Notes under the pieces: generated by a model
What the model was told of the DNA's origin: nothing
Database searches by the model: none
Seen by the model: only the letters and a program-made list of their open reading frames with translations
Source: Fimbriimonadaceae bacterium
Lineage (GTDB): Bacteria > Armatimonadota > Fimbriimonadia > Fimbriimonadales > Fimbriimonadaceae
Assembly: GCA_025451715.1 (NCBI GenBank)
Contig: JANWJY010000126.1
Location: forward strand, 1 to 11,712
Direction of reading: 5' to 3'
Length of the DNA stretch: 11,712 nucleotides
Shown here: in pieces, positions 1 to 6,228 of the stretch
Numbering within the stretch: the first letter of the stretch is position 1
How the letters are laid out: each line of letters starts with the position of its first letter
Position numbers and translations under genes: made by a program

Positions 1-39
1 CGTACCAGTGGCGTGCCTGGTTGTCAAGAGTTCATGGAC

Positions 40-84
40 AAAAAGCCCACAAATTAGGGCTTACGGCCCGGTTGAGGCGGGCCG
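40..84 (-). terminator. Tandem hairpins, likely intrinsic terminator of the lipoprotein operon
   Basis: Two inverted repeats follow the lipoprotein stop codon on the minus strand. The first has 7-bp arms at 78-84 and 64-70 (CGGCCCG / CGGGCCG) around a 7-nt loop. The second has 6-bp arms at 57-62 and 43-48 (AAGCCC / GGGCTT) around an 8-nt AT-rich loop. On the transcribed strand the second runs into five T residues, two of them inside the stem, which is the form of a Rho-independent terminator. Whether one or both hairpins act is inference. Confidence 0.6.
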
Positions 85-89
85 CAGGT

Positions 90-269
90 TCAAAACTCGT
101 CGTCGAGCTTGTCGTTGCCGGCTTTCTGCTCGTCGAAGCCCTTGGCCTTCTCCGAGGTGCGCATGCCGGTCTCGAAGGCGTTCTTGCCCTCATCGGCGGC
201 CTGCTCCACGGGGTTGCCGCAGCCAACGACGGCGAGCAGGCACAGGGCGAGGATAGCGATCTTTGTCAT
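90..269 (-). CDS. Small secreted lipoprotein, 59 residues, function unknown
   Basis: The 59-residue protein starts MTKIAILALCLLAVVGCGNP. A hydrophobic h-region ends in a lipobox-like VVGC, with the lipidated Cys at residue 17, so a signal-peptidase II lipoprotein is expected. The mature part is short, charged and without cysteine (about 42 residues, EQAADEGKNAFETG then many K/D/E), and ends DDEF. It resembles the small entericidin-like or anchor lipoproteins in size only; no family was recognised. A good Shine-Dalgarno, GGAGG at 275-279, sits 5 nt before the ATG and fixes the start. The gene begins 18 nt after the membrane-anchored protein's stop and is last in the unit, followed by two hairpins. 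The reading frame, signal and RBS agree, so I am fairly confident that it is real. Confidence 0.8.
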   Translation of the reverse strand: MTKIAILALCLLAVVGCGNPVEQAADEGKNAFETGMRTSEKAKGFDEQKAGNDKLDDEF

Positions 270-287
270 GGGAGCCTCCAGACGGGG

Positions 288-743
288 CTATTCCACGTTT
301 TTTGGCCCGATTGAGAACTCCTCGATCCGCCACTCGGCCAGGGCGGTGCTGCGCCGGGCCGCCTTCAGGTTCAGGATCGTTGCGCCCTTTGAAAATCTCA
401 CGGGGCACTCGAGGTACACGATCTGCCAAGCCTGGTCGTTGCGGGCTCCGACCGTCGAGCGCTTGACCGTGAACTCCCCGAGCGATTCGAACGCGCCGTA
501 GCGCTGCAGCCAGCCGTCGAACTCTTGCTTCGACAGCTTTTCCTTGAGGGTGAGCGTGCCGTAAAAGCGGAGCGTCTCGTAGTCGGCTTTGCCCAGTATC
601 TCCGGCACCTGTTCCTCGGCGAAAGCGATCGCCGAAGCCCTCATCGTCGAGTGCGCCGCGTTGTACACGTACAGCATCCCGGCGAGCGGGAAGCCGAAGA
701 AGAACACGAACACTGCGATGATCGCCAGGCGACGCTTGGTCAC
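288..743 (-). CDS. Single-span membrane-anchored protein with extracytoplasmic domain
   Basis: The 151-residue protein has a short basic N-terminus (TKRR), one hydrophobic helix at about residues 6-27, and an outside domain of about 120 residues. The domain's helical stretch (about 40-80) is followed by alternating strands ending in WRIEEFSIG. The pattern (helix, W.QIVYLECPVRF, charged strand, xWRIEEF) vaguely resembles small cystatin/NTF2-like domains such as DUF4019, but this is only a resemblance. I chose the GTG at 743. An ATG at 845 would add 34 Arg-rich residues read through the upstream gene, whereas 743 leaves a 23-nt gap and puts TKRR just before the helix. There is no convincing Shine-Dalgarno; a GATAAT box lies 6 nt upstream. 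It is third in the leftward unit, between a polytopic membrane protein and a lipoprotein. Confidence 0.75.
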   Translation of the reverse strand: MTKRRLAIIAVFVFFFGFPLAGMLYVYNAAHSTMRASAIAFAEEQVPEILGKADYETLRFYGTLTLKEKLSKQEFDGWLQRYGAFESLGEFTVKRSTVGARNDQAWQIVYLECPVRFSKGATILNLKAARRSTALAEWRIEEFSIGPKNVE

Positions 744-749
744 TGAACG

Positions 750-755
750 ATTATC
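750..755 (-). promoter_or_regulatory. Possible -10 box (GATAAT) for a leaderless transcript of the 743 gene
   Basis: On the minus strand GATAAT ends exactly 6 nt before the GTG at 743, so a transcript starting at the usual distance would begin at the start codon itself. No -35 match was evident. It would act as an internal promoter inside the four-gene unit. The same layout recurs upstream of 4337 and 11241. Confidence 0.4.
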
Positions 756-766
756 CCGCGCCGCTC

Positions 767-1306
767 TCACTTGGGCACGACCATCTGCCAGACCATGGAC
801 TGGAAGAACCAGAACGCGACGGCCAGCGCGAGCTTCACGGCCCACGCCCTCCAGCCCTGCACCTTGCCCGAGGGGGTCTTGAGGATGAGGTAGCTCCCGA
901 ACACTTGCGCGCCGGCCACGCCGACGTTGTTCACGGGCTGGAAGGGCAGGTTACCGAGCACGTAGACGGTCCCCTCCTGCAGGCGCAGCGCATAGAGGAC
1001 CTCGAACCAGCAGAGGGCGAGCCCGAGCGCGGCGACGCCGACTATCGCCACCTGAGCAAACCGCTTGAGCTGGAACACCATCCAGAGCATCACGAGAGCG
1101 ATCACCAGCCCGTCGACAACGAGCGCGAGGGTGTGGATCTGGGGCACCCACGGCGAGTCGAAATAGTACGCCGCGCCCGATTGGACCAACTGACGCGCGG
1201 ACTGCGTCTGGACCTCCGCCGCGATCAGCATCGAACACGCGACCGCTACCATCCAGTCCGGCCCGCCGGGGCCGCGGTACTTTTCGAAGAACGGCGAGCC
1301 CTTCAT
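767..1306 (-). CDS. Polytopic membrane protein, function unknown
   Basis: The 179-residue protein is strongly hydrophobic. Likely membrane segments lie at about residues 18-32, 58-80, 86-108 and 155-175, with a further weakly hydrophobic stretch at 128-143 (VGVAGAQVFGSYLIL). Charged loops are short; KR at 81-82 and the K/R around 148-158 suggest cytoplasmic sides. I see no catalytic motif and cannot name a family. Start and upstream stop share the ATGA overlap: the ATG occupies 1306-1304 and the oxidoreductase TGA 1305-1303. This implies translational coupling and a shared transcript. The downstream neighbour is a single-span membrane protein, so the pair may form an envelope complex; that is inference. 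Confidence 0.8.
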   Translation of the reverse strand: MKGSPFFEKYRGPGGPDWMVAVACSMLIAAEVQTQSARQLVQSGAAYYFDSPWVPQIHTLALVVDGLVIALVMLWMVFQLKRFAQVAIVGVAALGLALCWFEVLYALRLQEGTVYVLGNLPFQPVNNVGVAGAQVFGSYLILKTPSGKVQGWRAWAVKLALAVAFWFFQSMVWQMVVPK

Positions 1307-2376
1307 TTCGGCATCGCTTCTGGCCTTACGACCGGATCGATCTCGACGTACTGCCCTGTGTGCGGCGCGCGGTGCGCGGCGTGGAACACCGCGAGCACGT
1401 GCCTCGCCAGCCGCCCGCTTGCGCGGGGCTCGCGGCCTTCGCGGACCGCTTGCACCATGTCGCGCACGCCGAGCCCACGTGAGTTGTCGGCGAACGGCCG
1501 CGTGATCGGCACTTCGCTCCAGTCGGCGTCGCCTTTGGTTCGTACGATCACTGGCCCGCCGAAGCCGTTGGGATCGGGCACGCGGAGCGTGCCTTCACTG
1601 CCGTAGATTTCTATGTGGGGCAGAGTGTGGAACTGCACGTCGAAGCTCGTCGTGAGCTGGCCGACGGCCCCGCCGGCGAACTCCATCACGGTGACGAGGT
1701 GCGTGGGCACATCGACCTCGAAGGCTTGTCCGCGCTTCGGTTCGCTGCCAATCGTTCGCGTCGCGAACGACTTCTTGCTCGCCCCGCACACGCGCTTGAT
1801 CGGCCCGAGCAGAGTGATGAGAGCGGACACGTAGTACGGCCCCATGTCGAACAGCGGCCCTCCGCCCTTCTTGTAATAGAACTCCGGGTCTGGGTGCCAG
1901 CCCTCGTGGCCGGGACACATCATGAAGGCCTGGCACGAGAGCGGCTCGCCGATCGCTCCCTCGTCGATCAGAGCGCGGCAGGTCTGGACGCCCGCGCCGA
2001 GCACCGTGTCCGGCGCGCACCCGAGCTTGAGCGCTTTCGAATCGGCCAGCGCGAGTAGCTCGTCCGCCTCAGCCACGTCGATCGTGAGCGGCTTTTCGTT
2101 GTACACGTGCTTGCCGGCTTGCAGGGCGAGCAGGGCGATCTCGTGGTGCGACCCGGGAGTCGTGAGGTTGAGCACGAGCTCGATTTCTGGATCGGAGAGG
2201 ATGCCCTCGAGGTCGGTCGTTTTGGGAACGCCGAACTCTTTCGTCCTTGCTTCAGCGCGCGTAGGGTCGAGATCGGCCACAGCGACGACGCGCGTCTCGG
2301 CAAAGGCGCCCAGGTTCCGGAGGTAGATCGGCGCGATGTTGCCGCACCCGACCACACCGACGCCCATTGGATCCAT
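1303..2376 (-). CDS. Gfo/Idh/MocA family NAD(P)-dependent oxidoreductase
   Basis: The 357-residue protein has the usual length and two-domain form of the family. An N-terminal Rossmann fold shows VGVVGCGNIA at residues 6-15 and an acidic end of beta-2 (VADLDP, about 34-38). The EKP motif at 94-96 supplies the usual lysine (K95). The C-terminal substrate domain carries GGGPLFDMGPYYVSAL at about 171-186, with D177 and a tyrosine at 181 where many members have histidine. These enzymes oxidise or reduce sugars, inositols and related polyols with a nicotinamide cofactor in the cytoplasm; the substrate here cannot be read from sequence. M1 or M4 could be the start and neither has a Shine-Dalgarno. 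A weak CAGAAT lies 7 nt upstream. It is first in the leftward unit and divergent from the J-WD40 gene. Confidence 0.92.
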   Translation of the reverse strand: MDPMGVGVVGCGNIAPIYLRNLGAFAETRVVAVADLDPTRAEARTKEFGVPKTTDLEGILSDPEIELVLNLTTPGSHHEIALLALQAGKHVYNEKPLTIDVAEADELLALADSKALKLGCAPDTVLGAGVQTCRALIDEGAIGEPLSCQAFMMCPGHEGWHPDPEFYYKKGGGPLFDMGPYYVSALITLLGPIKRVCGASKKSFATRTIGSEPKRGQAFEVDVPTHLVTVMEFAGGAVGQLTTSFDVQFHTLPHIEIYGSEGTLRVPDPNGFGGPVIVRTKGDADWSEVPITRPFADNSRGLGVRDMVQAVREGREPRASGRLARHVLAVFHAAHRAPHTGQYVEIDPVVRPEAMPK

Positions 2377-2450
2377 CGGTCTGATTCTGGCGGACGCGAC
2401 GTGAGCTTTGGCCCTTTGGGCCAGCGGTGGGGCCCCATAATCGCGGGACG
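2377..2450. promoter_or_regulatory. Divergent promoter region, oxidoreductase / J-domain protein
   Basis: This short gap separates the two divergent start regions. On the plus strand CATAAT at 2436-2441 lies 9 nt before the TTG at 2451. On the minus strand the weaker CAGAAT (2384-2389) lies 7 nt before the ATG at 2376. Neither has a clear -35 element or a well-placed Shine-Dalgarno. Both promoters must lie in this stretch or reach into the neighbouring genes. Confidence 0.4.
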
Positions 2451-3614
2451 TTGCCGAAGCTGTACAAGATCCTGGGAGTCGATCCTCGGGCGACCCTCGA
2501 GCAAGTGCGCAAGGCGTACCGCAAGCTCGCTCGCGAGTACCACCCGGACGTCAACCCGGACCCCAAGGCTCACGACCGCATGGCGCAGATCAACGAGGCG
2601 TTCGAGGTGTTAGGCGACCCGGTGCGTCGGGGCGCGTACGACACCAGCATCGGCCAGACCCCTCGCAACGAGCCCAGCGCGGATGGCACAGTCCGCCGGC
2701 CGGAAGTGGTCGAGGCGACGCTGCTGTTCCGCCACCGGGTGCACAAGACCCCGGTGTACGGAGCGAGCTTCACCCCTCGGCAGGGGCGGCTCGTATCCAG
2801 TTCGTTCGACAACGAGGTCGCGTGGTGGAGCCCGGACCTAGGCGGCCCGGAGCGGCGCATCGTGCTTGAGGGCGGGGTGGTCAGCACAGTCCGCGCGGTC
2901 GACGAGCACACGTTGTTAGCAGCGGGAAGCTCCGAGCAGACGATGTCGTGTTGGACCTTGCGCGACGGCGCGACTGCGAGCTCTTGGCGCTCGACGCCGA
3001 GGGCGTGGGTCGCCACGATGTCTGTCTCACCAAATGGTCAAGCCGTTGCGATCGGCTCTGTCGACAACGTGCTGCGCGTGTTGCGCACTGACCGGGGACA
3101 GAAGCTGTTCGAGGGCTCTTCGCACCGCGAAGCGGTCACGGCGGTCGCGTGGTCGGCAGACTCCCACACGGTCGCATCGGGCAGCGCGGACGCCTCGGTT
3201 AAGCTCTGGAACGCAAGGAACGGCAAGGAGCTCCACACGGTCCAAGAGGTGCGCTCGACCGTCACCTCGATGGCGTTCAGCCCGAACGGCCGATGGCTCG
3301 CCGTGGCGGCTGTCGATCTCTCGATCCGCATTTTCGACCTGAAGACCCACGGGCTCAAACAGAAGCTCTTTGGGCACAACAAGCCGGTGGAGGCGCTCGC
3401 GTTCCACCCCCCCAACTGGCTCCTGGCGAGCGCGAGCCGGGACGGCACGGTCGGCCTGTGGAGCATCCAGACGGGCATCGGCCACGGGCAGCTGCAGGCC
3501 TCGCACCAGGCGCTCTCGTGTTTGGCCTTCAATCCGAAGGGGGACACTCTAGTCGCTGGCGGGCTGGACAAGGTGCTGAGGGTGTGGTCGCTTCGCTTGC
3601 CGAAGCGGGGGTAG
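2427..3614 (+). CDS. J-domain protein fused to a seven-bladed WD40 propeller
   Basis: Numbered from the GTG at 2427 (395 residues), residues 11-72 form a J-domain (LYKILGVDP, then the HPD motif at 39-41, then NEAFEVLGDPVRRGAYD). J-domains stimulate the ATPase of DnaK/Hsp70. A linker of about 22 residues leads to seven WD40-type repeats from about residue 97 to the end, each about 40 residues with typical features (SADASVKLWN, SRDGTVGLWS, GLDKVLRVWS). Seven is the number that closes a propeller, so the C-terminal part looks like a complete client- or partner-binding platform. The Gly/Phe region and zinc-finger domains of classical DnaJ are absent. The TTG at 2451 gives a more natural start (MPKLYKILGV) and may be the true one. 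No signal or membrane helix is seen, so it should be cytoplasmic. Confidence 0.9.
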   Translation: MGPHNRGTLPKLYKILGVDPRATLEQVRKAYRKLAREYHPDVNPDPKAHDRMAQINEAFEVLGDPVRRGAYDTSIGQTPRNEPSADGTVRRPEVVEATLLFRHRVHKTPVYGASFTPRQGRLVSSSFDNEVAWWSPDLGGPERRIVLEGGVVSTVRAVDEHTLLAAGSSEQTMSCWTLRDGATASSWRSTPRAWVATMSVSPNGQAVAIGSVDNVLRVLRTDRGQKLFEGSSHREAVTAVAWSADSHTVASGSADASVKLWNARNGKELHTVQEVRSTVTSMAFSPNGRWLAVAAVDLSIRIFDLKTHGLKQKLFGHNKPVEALAFHPPNWLLASASRDGTVGLWSIQTGIGHGQLQASHQALSCLAFNPKGDTLVAGGLDKVLRVWSLRLPKRG

Positions 3615-3648
3615 AGCAGAGAGCGGAGAGCGGAGAGCCGAGAGCAGA
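3614..3648 (+). repeat. Five GA-rich heptamer repeats (GAGCRGA-type)
   Basis: Five consecutive 7-bp units lie at 3614-3648: GAGCAGA, GAGCGGA, GAGCGGA, GAGCCGA, GAGCAGA. The first base is the last base of the J-WD40 stop codon. The array fills most of the 57-nt gap between two convergent genes. A second heptamer array of similar composition occurs at 10414-10455, also in a convergent gap. Confidence 0.85.
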
Positions 3649-3671
3649 GTACGGCCTCTCCCCTATGAACT

Positions 3672-4337
3672 CTAGTTGTTCGAGACCCACTCAGTCAGCA
3701 TTCCTGGTGTGACGCGGTACGGGCCGGAGGTGTGGACCTCGATGATCTGTTGTTGCAGGAGCGGAACGATCTCGGCCATCCGTTCGATCGTGTCGGTGGT
3801 CTCCAGCAGCCGCTGCTTGTCGAGGTTCTCGATCTTGAGCAGGTTCGCGACCACGAACGAGAGGGCGGTCGGCTCGCTGGGAAGGTTGATCTGCTGGACC
3901 TTGAAGTCGTAGTGCCGCAGCTCGATGCGGATGTACTCTTCCACGCACTCCTTCAACCGAAAGGTCAGGGCGTTCGCGCGGGGGGTGTCCTCGACCTCCA
4001 TCTCGACGATCGGCTCGACGTACCCGACGAGGAACGGCTTGGAGTCCTCGTCGAACTTCCTGATCCTGAACCTGCGCTGCCCCTGGACCCTCACGTCCAT
4101 GTTGCCGTCGTCCAGGGTCTGCATTCCCGCGATCCTCACAGCGGTGCCGACCAGGTATGGCTCGAGGTCGTCTGATCCGGGGCGGGTGAGGACGACACCG
4201 AAGCACGCGTCGTTCTCCACGCAGTATCTGACCAGTTCGCGGTACCGGGGCTCGAAGATGTGGAGCTGCACCTGTGCGTAAGGGAAAAGCACGGTGTTCA
4301 GAGGGAAGAGCGGCAACTCTTCGAGCGCGTCCGCCAT
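3672..4337 (-). CDS. Stand-alone Lon substrate-binding (LON N-terminal) domain protein
   Basis: The 221-residue protein opens MADALEELPLFPLNTVLFP, then HIFEPRYRELV, the signature of the Lon protease N-terminal substrate-binding domain. The beta-rich part fills about residues 7-105 and a helical C-terminal part follows (ENLDKQRLLETTDTIERMAEIVPLL at about 172-196). No AAA+ ATPase and no Ser-Lys peptidase domain follows, so it is the short stand-alone type found in many bacteria. Its role is unproven; substrate recognition for proteolysis is a reasonable guess from family knowledge. The frame is open back to 4523, but that extension of 62 residues is Arg/Pro/Ser-rich, runs across the kinase start region and lacks family features. 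The ATG at 4337 has no Shine-Dalgarno but has TATAAT 6 nt upstream, which supports this start. Confidence 0.9.
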   Translation of the reverse strand: MADALEELPLFPLNTVLFPYAQVQLHIFEPRYRELVRYCVENDACFGVVLTRPGSDDLEPYLVGTAVRIAGMQTLDDGNMDVRVQGQRRFRIRKFDEDSKPFLVGYVEPIVEMEVEDTPRANALTFRLKECVEEYIRIELRHYDFKVQQINLPSEPTALSFVVANLLKIENLDKQRLLETTDTIERMAEIVPLLQQQIIEVHTSGPYRVTPGMLTEWVSNN

Positions 4338-4343
4338 GCCCGA

Positions 4344-4349
4344 ATTATA
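4344..4349 (-). promoter_or_regulatory. Perfect TATAAT -10 box, probably leaderless start of the Lon-domain gene
   Basis: On the minus strand TATAAT ends 6 nt before the ATG at 4337 (intervening bases TCGGGC). At the usual 6-7 nt spacing transcription would start at or within a base of the A of the start codon, leaving no leader and no room for a Shine-Dalgarno. No clear -35 is seen in the expected place, about 4367-4372. Confidence 0.6.
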
Positions 4350-4471
4350 TACGGTAAGTCGCGCAAATGGGCGGGCGGGGAGCCGGGGATGTACCCAAGG
4401 CGTCAGGCTCAAGGGAACGCTGGAAAGGTATTCTGGAGTCTGTTTTCTTAGATGCGGCTGATGCCGCCCGG

Positions 4472-6211
4472 ATGGACCAACGGATGACTTTGCAATCGGC
4501 AGACGGCGGCGACAAAAGCGCATTCTTGACGCAGGAGCTTGAACGGCTCCACCAGCTGATTGAAGAGCTCCAGCATCAGAACCAGCAGCTGAGACAAGAG
4601 GCGCGGGACGATGGGCCGCAGATCGAGGCGACCACCCCCGACTCTGGCATCGAGGACGCTCCGATCCAAGAGGGCGACGTCACCCTCCGCAGGCTGGTCC
4701 AGCGCATCGCGATGATCCTCCAGGCCGAGAAGATCGTGATCATGTTCTATGACCGCGAGTCCGGCGACCTGGTCGGCATCCCTCCGGCGTACGGCGTGGA
4801 CGAGGAACGGCTCCAGCTCTTCAAGGTGCGTGCCGCACAGGGCATCTCCGGGCTCGTGTTCCGCGAGGGCGAGCCGCAGATCTTCCACAACGCGCCGAGC
4901 GACCCTCGGACGAAGAAGGACCTTGTGTCGCTGCTCCACGTCGACAACGGGATCACGGTCCCGCTTGTCATCGAAAAACGCGACGAGGAGAACCGCGTCA
5001 TCGAGCGGACGAAGATCGGCGTGCTCCACGCGTTCAACAAGCGGCACGGCGAGGACTTCAACGACGAGGACGTGCGGCTGCTCGAGCGCATGGCCCGCAA
5101 CGTCGGCTCGATCATAGCCAACCTCCAGCTTTACAAAGAGGTCGTCGAAGAGCGCGAAGAGCTGCTGCAAACGTTCGAGTCCCTCGCCTCGGGCCTGATC
5201 CTGGTCTCGCCCGAAAAGCGCGTCAGCCAGATCAACGCCAGTGCTCGCGGCATCTTCTCACTAGGCCCTGAAGTGATCGGAAAGCAGGTCGGCGAACACA
5301 TCAAGGAGGAGACGCTGCTCCAGTTTTTCACCGCGGGGCTCGACGGGCAGGAGCCCGCTCCGATCGAGTATGTGACGGCGATCGGCGGGATCGAGCGCAT
5401 TTTTCTCGTGCAGGGCGCGGGAGTCCAGAACGAGGAGGGCCGCACGCTCGGCTACGTCGTCATCCTGAACGACATCACGGACCAGAAGAACCTCGACCGC
5501 ATGAAGAGCAGCTTCGTCGCGATGGCCTCGCACGAGCTTCGCACGCCGCTGACCGCGATCAAGGGGTTCGTCAGCACGCTGCTGATGGACGACGGCTTCG
5601 AGCTCGAGGAGCGCCGCGAGTTCTATCAGATCATCGACCACGAGTGCGACCGCCTGACCAGGCTCATCAACGACCTGCTCAACACGGCTAGGATCGAGGC
5701 CAACGAGAGCCTGCGGCCGACTTACGGTATGGTCAGCGCCGAGGAGCTCGTCGAGAAGGCGGTCATCATCCAGAAACAGGCTTCGGTGCGACACAACGTC
5801 TTCGCCAAGATCGAAGGCGAGCTTCCCGAGATCGTGGGCGACGAGGACAAGCTCGACCAGATCCTCACCAACCTGCTCAACAACGCCATCAAGTACTCGC
5901 CGGCTGGCGGCGACGTCATTGTCCACGCCAAGGTCGTGGACGACTACGTGCTGTTCGGCGTCGAGGACCAGGGTATGGGGATCCCCGCCGACCACTTGAG
6001 CAAGATCTTCGAGAAGTTCCACCGCGTGCACAACGAGGACAACCGCAAGATCTACGGAACGGGCCTGGGCCTGTTCCTCGTCAAGCACCTCGTCGAGCAG
6101 GTCCACATGGGACAGATATGGGCGGATTCGGAGGTCGGCAAGGGTTCAACCTTCTGGTTCAAGATCCCGATCAAGCTCGACATGGAAAAGGCGATGGAGC
6201 TGAACCAATAG
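4472..6211 (+). CDS. Soluble sensor histidine kinase, GAF-PAS-HisKA-HATPase
   Basis: Numbered from the ATG at 4472 (579 residues): a coiled-coil stretch at about 17-45; a GAF domain at about 70-215 ending in a linker helix; a PAS domain at about 230-335 (ESLASGLILVSPEKRVSQIN onward); a HisKA dimerisation domain with the phospho-acceptor in SHELRTPLTAIKGF (His354); and a HATPase domain with N-box NLLNNAIKYSP (about 468-478), G1 EDQGMGIP (498-505), F-box IFEKFHRV and G2 GTGLGL (529-534). All catalytic motifs look intact. No signal peptide or membrane helix is present, so it should sense a cytoplasmic cue by GAF or PAS. No response regulator lies nearby. The frame opens at an ATG at 4367, but those 35 residues are low-quality and adjoin the divergent promoter; 4472 or 4484 is preferred. 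Neither has a strong Shine-Dalgarno. Confidence 0.9.
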   Translation: MDQRMTLQSADGGDKSAFLTQELERLHQLIEELQHQNQQLRQEARDDGPQIEATTPDSGIEDAPIQEGDVTLRRLVQRIAMILQAEKIVIMFYDRESGDLVGIPPAYGVDEERLQLFKVRAAQGISGLVFREGEPQIFHNAPSDPRTKKDLVSLLHVDNGITVPLVIEKRDEENRVIERTKIGVLHAFNKRHGEDFNDEDVRLLERMARNVGSIIANLQLYKEVVEEREELLQTFESLASGLILVSPEKRVSQINASARGIFSLGPEVIGKQVGEHIKEETLLQFFTAGLDGQEPAPIEYVTAIGGIERIFLVQGAGVQNEEGRTLGYVVILNDITDQKNLDRMKSSFVAMASHELRTPLTAIKGFVSTLLMDDGFELEERREFYQIIDHECDRLTRLINDLLNTARIEANESLRPTYGMVSAEELVEKAVIIQKQASVRHNVFAKIEGELPEIVGDEDKLDQILTNLLNNAIKYSPAGGDVIVHAKVVDDYVLFGVEDQGMGIPADHLSKIFEKFHRVHNEDNRKIYGTGLGLFLVKHLVEQVHMGQIWADSEVGKGSTFWFKIPIKLDMEKAMELNQ

Positions 6212-6228
6212 GCGCCCTGCAGGCGCTC

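Noticed and set aside
905..1606. Long open frame on plus strand, 233 codons, antisense to the membrane protein and oxidoreductase
   Set aside because: High-GC shadow frame with Arg/Ala/Gly-rich composition and no domain; the minus-strand genes explain the region fully.
4367..4471. N-terminal extension of the kinase to an ATG at 4367
   Set aside because: Low-complexity residues that would place coding sequence over the divergent promoter; 4472 or 4484 gives a normal protein.
4338..4523. N-terminal extension of the Lon-domain gene to 4523
   Set aside because: Arg/Pro/Ser-rich, unlike the family start (LPLFPLNTVLFP), and it overlaps the divergent kinase start region; a TATAAT box and ATG at 4337 fit better.
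5261..6106. 281-codon minus-strand frame inside the kinase gene
   Set aside because: Val/Leu/Asp/Glu-rich antisense shadow of GTC/GAC-rich codons in the kinase; no motif or start signal.
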